This document shows, piece by piece, positions 17,702 through 24,267 of a DNA stretch of 55,567 nt. The DNA is from Hyphomicrobiales bacterium (GTDB lineage: Bacteria; Pseudomonadota; Alphaproteobacteria; Rhizobiales; Rhizobiaceae), in contig PAPH01000026.1 of the NCBI GenBank assembly GCA_002709005.1, forward strand, positions 1-55,567. Direction: 5' to 3'. The translations under genes were made by a program, and so were the position numbers. The number at the start of each line of letters is the position of its first letter. Position 1 is the first letter of the stretch. The notes below the pieces were generated by a model. It worked only from the letters and a program-made list of their open reading frames with translations. It was not told where the DNA came from and did no database searches.

Positions 17702-17814
17702 TTGGATACTGTCCTCACGGTCGCGCGGGCTTCGCCCTGACCTGCGGACGACGCGCCGAACGACCGGCGACGGGCACTTGCCCCTTCGGCGGCTATCCCC
17801 CAATCAAAATTCAT
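17698..17814 (-). CDS. 38-residue mini-ORF made largely of repeat copy F
   Basis: ATG at 17814 overlaps the primase stop (TGATG) and TGA at 17698 overlaps the helicase ATG (ATGA), so translation could pass through all three. After MNFDWGIAAE the remaining 28 codons are repeat-encoded (GASARRRSFGASSAG...). The peptide probably serves, if anything, as a coupling bridge; no function is recognised. Confidence 0.45.
   Translation of the reverse strand: MNFDWGIAAEGASARRRSFGASSAGQGEARATVRTVSK
17705..17797 (-). repeat. Hairpin-rich dispersed repeat, copy F
   Basis: On the minus strand: GCC-GAA-GGG stem remnant, GGGCAAGTGCCC stem, GCCGGTCGTTCGGC stem (G-T pair where copy E has G-C), GGGC-GAA-GCCC hairpin, then GTGAGGAC. 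The first two blocks are identical over 24 bases with copy E. Confidence 0.8.
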
Positions 17815-19076
17815 CACGCCATTTCCCCCGTCATCACGCCCGCCCAGTCCATCCCGGCCGGCGGCCAGATGGTTTCCACCCTGATCTCCGGCACCATCAG
17901 CCGCGCCCGTGCTTCGGCGCGGGCCATGTGGGCGGCGGTCCAGACCTGTTCGGAATCGCCGTCGGCGAGGAACACCAGCTCGCGCACATGGGCGGCGAGC
18001 GGAAAGCCTTCGGCCAGGCGATCGGGATCCGGTTCCGGCGACGGCATCATCACCGGGCGCTCGCTGCCGCGGGCATCGGCCTTGCGTTCCTCGGGATGGC
18101 CGAAGCGGCCTTTTGTCGAGGCGGGGCCGGCCATGTTGCCGATATCGCCGGTGGCGAAATAGAAGGTCCGGTGTGCCGCCCCATCCTCGAGTTCGGCGCC
18201 GAGCCAGGCCACCACGTTCTCGATGCCTTCCGCGCCGACCCATCGGGTGGCGGACGGATCACCGGCGACCGGGATCAACCCGCCCGACTTCGAGCCGCGC
18301 ATTTTCTTGGTGTTGAGACATTCGCCCGGCTTTGCAGGATCGGGCAGCGCGGGGCGATACTTGGGCGGGTTGCCGAGATCGATCCATGTGCGATGGCATC
18401 CGATCATCTCGCCTGAGGCGTCGATAATCGGGAAGACCATCGCCGGACCCGTGTGGATGCAGACCGGTCGCCCCGCCTCATCTGTGCCATGCCAGTAGCT
18501 CAACGCTTCGACCGCGCGCCCCCATCTTCGGCAGAGATCGACCCCGGCCGACCCGATTGCCGCACGGCACGCGAGGTAGTGGCCGGGATGGACGATCGAA
18601 CCGAGATCGCCCGCATGCTCGTAGATTCCGCGCGCCTGGCCGCGAACGCGATCGCGCCAGGCATTGGCCTCGGCCGCCTTGCGCTCGGCGTCCGCTTCCG
18701 CCTTCACCCGCCGGGCTTCGGCCTTTGCTTCCAGTTCGGCCCGTCGCTCATCGGAGATTTTCTCGCCCGCTGCGGGCACATCTTCGCCCAGCACCTTGCC
18801 GCAGGCTTCGAGGAACTCCTCGCGGCGGGCAAGATCGAGCCCCTCAACATGCGCCGCCAGCCCGATCGCATCGCGCCCACCCTGCCCGCAGCCCCGGCAG
18901 TTCCACACGTTCTTTTTCGTGTTGACCGCGAAACGATCCACGCCGTGGCATTGCGGGCACGGCATGGCGTGTTCAACGCCGCGGTCGGGGAGCTTCAGAC
19001 CGAGCCGCGGCGCGGCCTCGGCGATCGAGACGGCGCGGGCGCGGTCGACGAAATCGGAGATGACGGGGTCGGTCAT
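17814..19076 (-). CDS. DNA primase with CHC2 zinc finger and Toprim domain
   Basis: 420 residues. N-terminal CHC2-type zinc finger CPQC(H)...CRGCGQGG (about residues 40-66), a charged helical linker (ERRAELEAKAEARRVKAEAD), then a Toprim fold with the conserved Glu in WVGAEGIENVVAWLG (about 285) and the DxD-type motif LADGDSEQ (about 375). It makes RNA primers for phage replication. With the separate SF3 helicase downstream it forms a split primase-helicase pair. The intervening gene start overlaps the HNH nuclease stop by four bases. Confidence 0.88.
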   Translation of the reverse strand: MTDPVISDFVDRARAVSIAEAAPRLGLKLPDRGVEHAMPCPQCHGVDRFAVNTKKNVWNCRGCGQGGRDAIGLAAHVEGLDLARREEFLEACGKVLGEDVPAAGEKISDERRAELEAKAEARRVKAEADAERKAAEANAWRDRVRGQARGIYEHAGDLGSIVHPGHYLACRAAIGSAGVDLCRRWGRAVEALSYWHGTDEAGRPVCIHTGPAMVFPIIDASGEMIGCHRTWIDLGNPPKYRPALPDPAKPGECLNTKKMRGSKSGGLIPVAGDPSATRWVGAEGIENVVAWLGAELEDGAAHRTFYFATGDIGNMAGPASTKGRFGHPEERKADARGSERPVMMPSPEPDPDRLAEGFPLAAHVRELVFLADGDSEQVWTAAHMARAEARARLMVPEIRVETIWPPAGMDWAGVMTGEMA

Positions 19077-19909
19077 CTGGATGCCTCGCGACGCTTTTCG
19101 CGCGCCGCATGTTCCAGCCGGGTCGCTGCGAGGATCAGCGGCTTCAATTGGTCGGGAGCCTTGTCAAAGTCACGTCCATAGCGCCCATTCAGGCGCGGGA
19201 GCATGGCGCGGGGCACCAGCTCCCAGTTCGAAGGATCCGTGTTCAGCTTGTCCCCGAGACATTTCAGCGCGAAGCCCTCCGGTATAGGCCCGTGCTTCTG
19301 CTCCCAGAGCCACCTATGCTTGTGCACCGGCCTGGTCGCCGCACCCGTCCATGGATTGACCTCGTCGACAATCATGACGACATAACCGTCCTTCGTGTCG
19401 ACCCGCTCATGACCCGCTCCCTGGTGGTTGTGCGGCAACTGACCGGGTTTGAACCGGGTTGCTGCAGAGCGCGGGTTGAAGGGCATCTTCTTGCCCTTGT
19501 TGGCCGGCACTGCGCCCTTTTCAAATCGCCCTGTGCGCCCGGTTTTCATCCCCTCGCGCTTGCGCAGCGCATGCAGATTCTGCGCCGTCACGTCATCACG
19601 GGGAAAAGCCTTGAGGAACTGGCGATGATATTCGCCAATCGGCAGAGTACTATGTGCATGAAGCCAGTCCATCTCCGCATCATTGTATTTGATCCGCCTG
19701 CCCTTGAACCTCCCCGTGGCGCGGCCGACCAGCCAGCCCTTCCGCTTGCGCAAGCCGTGCAAATGCGCAGCGGTCACGTCGTCGCGGCCAAATGCGCTCC
19801 CGAAGGCCCTATAATAGTCGCTGATGATCATCGCGCGATTGTCTTCCAGCCACTGCATTTCCCTAGCGCTGTAAACAATCTTGGCGCGTCGCTTCGGCCC
19901 GGCTGTCAT
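19073..19909 (-). CDS. HNH endonuclease with duplicated N-terminal DNA-binding repeat
   Basis: 278 residues. Two similar ~57-residue units (about 13-69 and 75-131) each contain a W(L)...Y(Y/H)R.F..AF.RDDVTA..LH.LRKR pattern and end in GR..GRFKG/GRFEKG. A NUMOD-like basic linker (PANKGKKM, FKPGQLPHNHQGAGHE) leads to the HNH domain with HKHRWLWEQKHGPIPEGF, then N223 and N228. Such genes are either homing nucleases or packaging-linked nucleases; here it lies in the replication operon with four-base overlaps, favouring a homing-type insertion. Confidence 0.82.
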   Translation of the reverse strand: MTAGPKRRAKIVYSAREMQWLEDNRAMIISDYYRAFGSAFGRDDVTAAHLHGLRKRKGWLVGRATGRFKGRRIKYNDAEMDWLHAHSTLPIGEYHRQFLKAFPRDDVTAQNLHALRKREGMKTGRTGRFEKGAVPANKGKKMPFNPRSAATRFKPGQLPHNHQGAGHERVDTKDGYVVMIVDEVNPWTGAATRPVHKHRWLWEQKHGPIPEGFALKCLGDKLNTDPSNWELVPRAMLPRLNGRYGRDFDKAPDQLKPLILAATRLEHAAREKRREASR

Positions 19910-20148
19910 TCCGCTTTCCGTCCCTCGATCTGTGGCAGGTAGGGCGCAGGGTCGGCACCGTAGTCAGCGACCAGCTTTGCGGCTTGAATCTGAAGCGCGG
20001 CGTTTCGGATGATCTGGTCGGCGACCGATACAATAGCTTCGCCCCGCTTGGATTCCTGCTCGATCTGGTCCGCCGACAAGTCCTCGTCGGAGAGCCGTTC
20101 AATCTGCGCAAACAGATGATTGTTGAGATCTGAAAGACGGTTTTTCAC
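19906..20148 (-). CDS. Small phage protein, 80 residues
   Basis: Chosen start is GTG at 20148, seven bases after AAGGAG; the longer frame upstream overlaps the previous gene and repeat D and has shadow composition. Product begins MKNRLSDLNNHLFAQIERLS and is entirely helical. Similar short proteins occur in replication operons of alphaproteobacterial and enterobacterial prophages. Function unknown; coupled to the HNH gene by a four-base overlap. Confidence 0.72.
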   Translation of the reverse strand: MKNRLSDLNNHLFAQIERLSDEDLSADQIEQESKRGEAIVSVADQIIRNAALQIQAAKLVADYGADPAPYLPQIEGRKAE

Positions 20149-20176
20149 ACGCGTACTCCTTGTTGTGGGTGAGTTG

Positions 20177-20668
20177 TCAGCTTCCCATTTGGGAATGGTC
20201 GACCTCCGCGCTTTCGCCGGCCACTGCCGACAGATCATCGGACCCGGCCACCGCCGAAGGCGGCAAGCCCGACCGGACGTCCGAGCCAGTGCGAGGCCCC
20301 GCCGGAGCGCCAGCATCCGAAGGATGCGATGCGGCGCGTGAGGCACAAGAACGCACTTCCCCGCGGCAGGCGGCGATATCGTCATCCTGGGCGATGCGGA
20401 GTTCGCCGACGCGCAGCTTGAGATCGACGAGTTCAGAGAGCGGCCAGCCGGCTTGCGTCTTGCCCCATTCGGAACGGTTCCTGGCGATGAACGGCGTGCC
20501 GGGCTTGAGACCGCGCAACTGCTCGGGCTTCGTCACGCAGCGCACATCTTCCATCACGCGCGGATTGAGCCCATGGGCGAGCGCCGTCTCATGGCACTGC
20601 CACAGCGAGGGCGCGATGATCATCAGCACACGCGACCGGCGGCGGCTTCGGGAACCGGGCCGGCTCAT
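20177..20668 (-). CDS. Hypothetical phage protein with repeat-derived C-terminus
   Basis: 163 residues from ATG at 20668, which overlaps the upstream stop (ATGA). Residues 1-~115 look native: a very basic start (RPGSRSRRRSR), then VLMIIAPSLWQCHETALAHG and WGKTQAGWPLSELVDLKLRV. The remaining ~50 codons are the antisense strand of repeat copy D, so the gene has been extended in frame by the element. No family is recognised. Confidence 0.62.
   Translation of the reverse strand: MSRPGSRSRRRSRVLMIIAPSLWQCHETALAHGLNPRVMEDVRCVTKPEQLRGLKPGTPFIARNRSEWGKTQAGWPLSELVDLKLRVGELRIAQDDDIAACRGEVRSCASRAASHPSDAGAPAGPRTGSDVRSGLPPSAVAGSDDLSAVAGESAEVDHSQMGS
20251..20348 (+). repeat. Hairpin-rich dispersed repeat, copy D
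   Basis: Stems CCGCC-GAA-GGCGG (20251-20263) and GCATCC-GAA-GGATGC (20313-20327), and a terminal GTGAGGC. Bases 20279-20301 are identical over 23 bases to 27214-27236 of copy C. It lies antisense within the gene 20177-20668. Confidence 0.85.
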
Positions 20669-21210
20669 GGTTCCAGCCCCAGTTCGTCGATTGTCGATTG
20701 CGGGACGGAGACGGGGCGACAACCGCCCCCGCCAATGGCGTGCAGGTGTACGAACCCAGCGCGCCCCACCAGCCGAAGCTTGCCTTTAGCCGTATCCTCC
20801 CTGAGGCCGAGCGCCTTGGCGAGGTCCGCCAGCGAGAGGAGAAACACCGCACCGACCGCGTGACCGCCAGCCAGACGGGCCGCATTGACCGCCGCGCACA
20901 CGGCACGGATGCTCGCCTGCCAGTGGGCATCGCGGCGGGCCTCATAGGAGGCCAACCTTTTTGCCGCCAGGATCTCACTCTCATCAGAAAAGGCGGCGGG
21001 CAGTGCCGGGACGGCGGCCAGCGTCTTTTCGATTTGGGGCCGAGTCAGCCCATGCTTCCGGGCGAACCGGGCAAGACAGCCGATTTCGGCCGCCATCAGC
21101 AGGGCCGCCTTCTGCTCGGGCCCGCCGAGATCCTTGAAGGGTGCAGACAGCACCGCCCCGGGCGTGCCCCAAACGGATGCTGACATGGGCGGATGGAACG
21201 GATTTGTCAT
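20665..21210 (-). CDS. Hypothetical phage protein with C-terminal winged-helix-like region
   Basis: 181 residues from ATG at 21210, which has AGGGAGA six bases upstream; an in-frame ATG five codons earlier lacks this. The C-terminal ~60 residues (FLLSLADLAKALGLREDTAKGKLRLVGRAGFVHL) form a winged-helix pattern as in replication-initiation or plasmid Rep proteins. N-terminal part is helical. It may bind DNA in replication control; that is inference. Confidence 0.65.
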   Translation of the reverse strand: MTNPFHPPMSASVWGTPGAVLSAPFKDLGGPEQKAALLMAAEIGCLARFARKHGLTRPQIEKTLAAVPALPAAFSDESEILAAKRLASYEARRDAHWQASIRAVCAAVNAARLAGGHAVGAVFLLSLADLAKALGLREDTAKGKLRLVGRAGFVHLHAIGGGGCRPVSVPQSTIDELGLEP

Positions 21211-21228
21211 GGCGATCTCCCTCATGGC

Positions 21229-21426
21229 TTAATCTCTCAGCCCCCGGCCGATGTGCGCGCGCACCAGATCGAGCACCGTCGCCACCTGGCTGGCATGGCA
21301 GCCGGTAATGGCGGCAATCTCTTCGTGGCTGAAAACGCCCGTCTGCCAGAGCCCAACGATGCCCTCCTGGACGATCTGCGGCGGGAAACCGGCGGGCTGC
21401 CGGCGCATGCGGAGGCGGACGGTCAT
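21229..21426 (-). CDS. Small HTH protein
   Basis: 65 residues from ATG at 21426 (MTVRLRMRRQPAGFPPQIVQ). Residues ~30-58 (GVFSHEEIAAITGCHASQVATVLDLVR) are a sigma-70 region 4/Trp-repressor-like helix-turn-helix. The upstream open frame crosses heptad-repeat DNA (21444-21473) and is excluded. Probably a phage transcription regulator; target unknown. Confidence 0.65.
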   Translation of the reverse strand: MTVRLRMRRQPAGFPPQIVQEGIVGLWQTGVFSHEEIAAITGCHASQVATVLDLVRAHIGRGLRD

Positions 21427-21443
21427 GCGTTGGCCCTCCGGGC

Positions 21444-21473
21444 GCGAATAGTGAGTAGCGAATAGTGAATAGG
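21444..21473. repeat. Heptad minisatellite (GCGAATA-type), copy 1
   Basis: Four seven-base units: GCGAATA, GTGAGTA, GCGAATA, GTGAATA. A second array with the same units lies at 22595-22626. It sits between two genes, just upstream of the HTH gene start. Confidence 0.75.
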
Positions 21474-21484
21474 TGCGCTCGTCA

Positions 21485-21661
21485 TCAGATCGAATCCGGA
21501 TCAAAATCATCGGGAGCGCCACATTTGCAGCAGCATCCGTCTTCGAGATCTTCCTCGAACTCGTCCCATTCCTCCGCGCATTCGAGGTGAAAGGACGGCT
21601 TGAGAAGGTCGCCGCAAAAATTGCACCAGAAGCCGTCTTCGTTGCGCGTCCACCACATCAT
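21485..21661 (-). CDS. Small zinc-ribbon protein
   Basis: 58 residues from ATG at 21661 (second ATG directly after). Two metal-binding pairs: CNFC and CCCKC, separated by an acidic helix (EEWDEFEEDLED). Overlaps the upstream stop by four bases. Such small zinc ribbons are common in phage early operons; no function can be assigned. Confidence 0.7.
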   Translation of the reverse strand: MMWWTRNEDGFWCNFCGDLLKPSFHLECAEEWDEFEEDLEDGCCCKCGAPDDFDPDSI

Positions 21662-22032
21662 CCCTCCACCCTCCGCTCGCTGACGACGAGACCGGAGAGT
21701 TGCGAGGCGGCGACGGCGCGATGCGGATCCATGCCTTCCGACCCCGCACCGTTGCGCACGCCCCAGGTCACCAGCTTGTCGCAATCCTCAAGCGAAAGCC
21801 CGATCAGACCGCCGCGCTCGCGCCGGGCGATAAAGGCCCATTCGAGCAGCGAGCGGCGACTACGGGGTTCGTACCACTGGCCGATGACCTTGGTGCTGTC
21901 GGCCAGCGACGCCACCTCTTCGGCACGGGTGACGACCCGGCACCAGGCCGGAATGAAATCGACGCCGAGCACGTCACGCGCGGCGCGCAGCGGCTCGTTG
22001 GTGACGATGGTGAGGCGGTGAGCGGCGGTCAT
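21658..22032 (-). CDS. Hypothetical phage protein
   Basis: 124 residues from ATG at 22032, overlapping the winged-helix gene stop (ATGA); the ~150 codons of open frame further upstream are a shadow of that gene. Native sequence MTAAHRLTIVTNEPLRAARD, then VDFIPAWCRVVTRAEEVASL and a C-terminal helix (LSLEDCDKLVTWGVRNG). No family recognised. Confidence 0.65.
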   Translation of the reverse strand: MTAAHRLTIVTNEPLRAARDVLGVDFIPAWCRVVTRAEEVASLADSTKVIGQWYEPRSRRSLLEWAFIARRERGGLIGLSLEDCDKLVTWGVRNGAGSEGMDPHRAVAASQLSGLVVSERRVEG

Positions 22033-22433
22033 TCGGCTGCCTCCGGCGCCTTGATCGGCCGCAGGATCGAGACCGTGCGCTGGCATTTGAAGCGATAGCC
22101 GCTGCCAAAGATGTTCTCGATATCCATACCGAGCGCCCGGATCTTCCTGCGGATTTTCGAGACGAAGACAAGGATGGTCTGCATCTCCGGTCCGCCGTCC
22201 GGATCGAGCTGATAGAGCCAATCCCACAACGCCTGTTTCGTCAGCATGCGGGGGCTCACCTCGGCAAGGTGCGAGAGAATGACCATCTCCGTGCGCGACA
22301 AGTGGACGAAGTCCTCTCCGACCCGGACCGTGCCGCTGTCGGTCTCGATCAGCACCTCGGCCGCGCGGTCGGGCAGCGGCGTGCCACAGCACGAGCAGTG
22401 GACGGCGACCGCTGTGCTGACCGGCGCGTTCAC
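22029..22433 (-). CDS. OmpR/PhoB-type winged-helix DNA-binding protein (orphan)
   Basis: 134 residues with GTG start at 22433 (GTGA overlap). Residues ~36-118 are a response-regulator output domain without receiver: VRVGEDFVHLSRTEMVILSH, recognition helix region MQTILVFVSKIRRKIRAL, and the wing GSGYRFKC. An N-terminal CSCCG may bind zinc with another partner. Probably a phage transcription factor for the leftward operon; unusual in lacking a receiver domain. Confidence 0.75.
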   Translation of the reverse strand: MNAPVSTAVAVHCSCCGTPLPDRAAEVLIETDSGTVRVGEDFVHLSRTEMVILSHLAEVSPRMLTKQALWDWLYQLDPDGGPEMQTILVFVSKIRRKIRALGMDIENIFGSGYRFKCQRTVSILRPIKAPEAAE

Positions 22434-22768
22434 AGCCTCGCCTCCGGCAGGCGCGTGACGCGGCCCTCGACGGCATCCATGGCGGCGCGATCAGGCAACG
22501 GCAGGCGAAATCGCCGAGAATCCTTGAGAGGCGGAGAGATCACGAACAAGCCCGGCACGCCCGTGACGAGATGTTTGAAACGGTTGGAATTGGAGCGAAT
22601 AGGGAGTGGCGAATGGCGAATAGGGGTTGCAGCTTCCGCCGCAGGCGGCAAGGGCAAGTGCCCGTCGCCGGTCGTCCGGCGCGTCGTCCTCAGGCCAGCC
22701 GCGCCAGTGGCGCTCGGCCGTGAGGACATGGCATCAGTCGCGGCGCGCGAGGCAGACAATCCCCTCAT
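22430..22768 (-). CDS. Hypothetical phage gene carrying two repeat insertions
   Basis: 112 codons from ATG at 22768, which overlaps the upstream stop (ATGA), to TGA at 22430, which overlaps the next GTG. Only the first ~12 residues and the last ~48 (FKHLVTGVPGLFVISPPLKD... LPLPDRAAMDAVEGRVTRLP) look native. The middle is antisense repeat E plus a heptad array, both passing through without a stop. Either the element inserted in frame or the real start is a downstream GTG lacking a ribosome site. Function unknown. Confidence 0.5.
   Translation of the reverse strand: MRGLSASRAATDAMSSRPSATGAAGLRTTRRTTGDGHLPLPPAAEAATPIRHSPLPIRSNSNRFKHLVTGVPGLFVISPPLKDSRRFRLPLPDRAAMDAVEGRVTRLPEARL
22595..22626. 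repeat. Heptad minisatellite (GCGAATA-type), copy 2
   Basis: Units GCGAATA, GGGAGTG, GCGAATG, GCGAATA followed by GGGG. Same unit order as the array at 21444-21473. It directly abuts dispersed repeat copy E. Confidence 0.75.
22636..22736 (+). repeat. Hairpin-rich dispersed repeat, copy E
   Basis: Stems CCGCC-GCA-GGCGG (22636-22648), GGGC-AAGT-GCCC, GCCGG-TCGT-CCGGC and CCGCGCC/GGCGCTCGG, then GTGAGGACA. Its first half is almost identical to copy F. It lies antisense to the surrounding genes. Confidence 0.8.
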
Positions 22769-23220
22769 CTCGCTCTCCCTATCTGGTCGGAAATATCCGT
22801 GAGCGCGCGGATGGCCTGCTGGATCTCGCGCTGGATGGCCACGCGCTCGGCGTGGGAAATCTCGCCGTCATCGGCGAGCGCCTCGGCCCATACGCGGAAG
22901 ACGTCGAGACATTCCGATGTCGCGGATGCCATGGCCTGCGCATCCGGCATCACGCCCGGCGCGCGCTCGCGGGGTTTGAGATCGTAGCCGAGCAGCCCGG
23001 CCATGTGCCGGGTGACGGACGGTTCGCCGGAGACCCGGTCGAGATCGATCGCGACGTCGATCGGCATGTGCCGCTCGTCGGCCCGGCTCGCATATTTGGA
23101 GAGTTCCGGGGCCAGCACGCGCGTGGCGCCCTGGAAGATCGCGCCGCCGCCGACCGCCTTGACGGCCAGCCCGACGACGGTCTTGAGGCCGGCGGCCTCC
23201 TGTTCGGTAATCTGCCTCAT
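22765..23220 (-). CDS. Putative CII/CP76-like phage regulatory protein
   Basis: 151 residues from ATG at 23220 (MRQITEQEAAGLKTVVGLAV), preceded by GAGG. The pattern of an N-terminal helix pair, GGGAIFQGATRVLAPELSKY and MPIDVAIDLDRVSGEPSVTR (D/L-rich with a conserved 'D.A..LD' segment) resembles the Phage_CP76/CII-type family. It lies two genes after the Cro-like gene, where lambda has cII. C-terminal half is helical. The assignment is by eye and position. Confidence 0.55.
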   Translation of the reverse strand: MRQITEQEAAGLKTVVGLAVKAVGGGAIFQGATRVLAPELSKYASRADERHMPIDVAIDLDRVSGEPSVTRHMAGLLGYDLKPRERAPGVMPDAQAMASATSECLDVFRVWAEALADDGEISHAERVAIQREIQQAIRALTDISDQIGRAR

Positions 23221-23327
23221 GGGAGAAACCTCATGGAAAAGAAGCGACCGCGAATTTCCGTGACGCGCACACTGTCGCGGCAGATAGTGAGCGGGAAAGG
23301 AGACGGGGCATGACCAAGCGAGACCAT
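23217..23327 (-). CDS. 36-residue coupled mini-gene between cro-like and CII-like genes
   Basis: ATG at 23327 overlaps the Cro-like stop (TGATG) and its TGA overlaps the next ATG (ATGA), so it exactly fills the gap. The product MVSLGHAPSPFPLTICRDSV... ends SMRFLP and has no known relatives that I recognise. The double coupling makes translation likely; it may exist mainly to keep ribosomes moving. Confidence 0.5.
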   Translation of the reverse strand: MVSLGHAPSPFPLTICRDSVRVTEIRGRFFSMRFLP

Positions 23328-23572
23328 CACGATGCGGCCTCCTGCGAGGCGGGACGGGCCACACCGTCGGGCCAGGCGGCATCAGCCGGCCAGTTGTCGG
23401 AGAGCCACTGGATCGCCCTGTTGAGACGCCGCACGCCGATATCCGAATTCTCGCGAATGGCGGCCAGCCGCTTGCCGTCGCCCAGCATGCGCGACGACAA
23501 CGTCGCCTCGGCGAGACCGGTGGCCCGACAATAAGCGCCGCACAGCAGAAAGAGGGTGTCCAATGCGTTCAT
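23327..23572 (-). CDS. Cro-like regulator, first gene of the leftward operon
   Basis: 81 residues from ATG at 23572 (MNALDTLFLLCGAYCRATGL). Contains a helix-turn-helix pattern (ATGLAEATLSSRMLGDGKRL) and a C-terminal helix. The earlier ATG at 23602 lies inside the operator, so is rejected; the chosen ATG is seven bases after the -10 box, implying a leaderless mRNA. Divergent from the repressor, it is placed like lambda cro. Confidence 0.7.
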   Translation of the reverse strand: MNALDTLFLLCGAYCRATGLAEATLSSRMLGDGKRLAAIRENSDIGVRRLNRAIQWLSDNWPADAAWPDGVARPASQEAAS

Positions 23573-23579
23573 GCGCTCA

Positions 23580-23609
23580 TTTATGCGGGACATATACCGC
23601 ACATGTCAA
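23580..23609 (-). promoter_or_regulatory. PR-like promoter for the leftward operon
   Basis: On the minus strand TTGACA (23609-23604), an 18-base spacer containing operator GCGGTATATGTCCCGC, then CATAAA (23585-23580). The ATG of the Cro-like gene starts seven bases after the -10. A near copy of the same arrangement is at 25119-25148. Confidence 0.75.
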
Positions 23610-23623
23610 GGGACATGTCCCGC
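23585..23623. promoter_or_regulatory. Repressor operators, right cluster (OR-like)
   Basis: GCGGGACATATACCGC at 23585-23600 and GGGACATGTCCCGC at 23610-23623 (perfect 12-bp palindrome GGGACATGTCCC). The first overlaps the PR spacer; the second lies just upstream of the repressor promoter, where it could both repress and activate. The same two sequence types occur at 25098-25141. Confidence 0.8.
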
Positions 23624-23642
23624 TCGCCGTGAAAATTCGGCG

Positions 23643-23658
23643 CGGTATAAGTACCGTC
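23643..23658 (+). promoter_or_regulatory. Repressor promoter -10 (PRM-like) with dyad
   Basis: TATAAG at 23646-23651 lies in a CGGTA-TAAG-TACCG dyad (23643-23656), seven bases before the repressor ATG at 23659. No good -35 is seen, as in activator-dependent lambda PRM. The transcript would be leaderless. Confidence 0.6.
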
Positions 23659-24267
23659 ATGGAATATGATGCGCAGAAAATCGCGGAGCGTGCCCTCTCG
23701 CTCGCCGAAGATCGCGGGCTTTCGGATCGTGCCTTCGGGCTCGCCATCGGTCGCGGGCCGGATCTCGTGCGCAACTGGAAGAGCGGCCGGGCAAAGAGCG
23801 TCAGTCTCGAAACCATTCAGAAGGTCGCCGATTATTTCGGCGTCTCGCCCGGATGGATTGCCTTCGGCGACGGCGAGGCCGGAGCAGTCTCCCGCATCCC
23901 GGTCATCTCATGGGTCGCGGCCAGCCACTTCACCGGCGTGCACGACGTGGCGGCGCTGACCGACGCCCGGCGCATAGATGTCGCCGGGCTGCCGCCGGCC
24001 GACTATTTTGGGCTCGAGGTGCGCGGATCGTCGATGAACATGGTGGCGCCTGAAGGCTCGGTGATCATCGTGCGAAGCGACGAAGACGCGCCTCAACACA
24101 ATAAATATTATGTCTTCGGCATGGAAGACGAAGCGACATTCAAGAGATTTCGGAAAGACCCCGACGAACTGGTTCCGCAATCGACCGATCCGGACCATCG
24201 CGCCATTCCGTTGACGCCGAATATCCGCGTCATCGGCCAGGTGGTCAAAGTTGTCCGGGAACTTTGA
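23659..24267 (+). CDS. Prophage repressor, LexA/CI-like (HTH plus S24 peptidase)
   Basis: 202 residues from ATG at 23659. HTH region about 20-60 (SDRAFGLAIGRGPDLVRNWK). S24 peptidase fold follows, with catalytic Ser125 in GSSMNMVAPEGS and Lys162 in ATFKRF. The usual Ala-Gly cleavage bond is replaced: the expected site reads ISWVAASHFTG, so Ala-Ser or a shifted bond would have to be cut. Maintains lysogeny via the operators at 23585-23623 and 25098-25141. Convergent with, and overlapping by 23 bp, the WYL-like gene. Confidence 0.92.
   Translation: MEYDAQKIAERALSLAEDRGLSDRAFGLAIGRGPDLVRNWKSGRAKSVSLETIQKVADYFGVSPGWIAFGDGEAGAVSRIPVISWVAASHFTGVHDVAALTDARRIDVAGLPPADYFGLEVRGSSMNMVAPEGSVIIVRSDEDAPQHNKYYVFGMEDEATFKRFRKDPDELVPQSTDPDHRAIPLTPNIRVIGQVVKVVREL

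Noticed and set aside
15866..17740. Plus-strand ORF of 624 codons opposite the helicase gene
   Set aside because: Composition (Arg/His/Leu-rich, no domains) and exact coincidence with the SF3 helicase gene mark it as an antisense shadow of GC-rich coding DNA.
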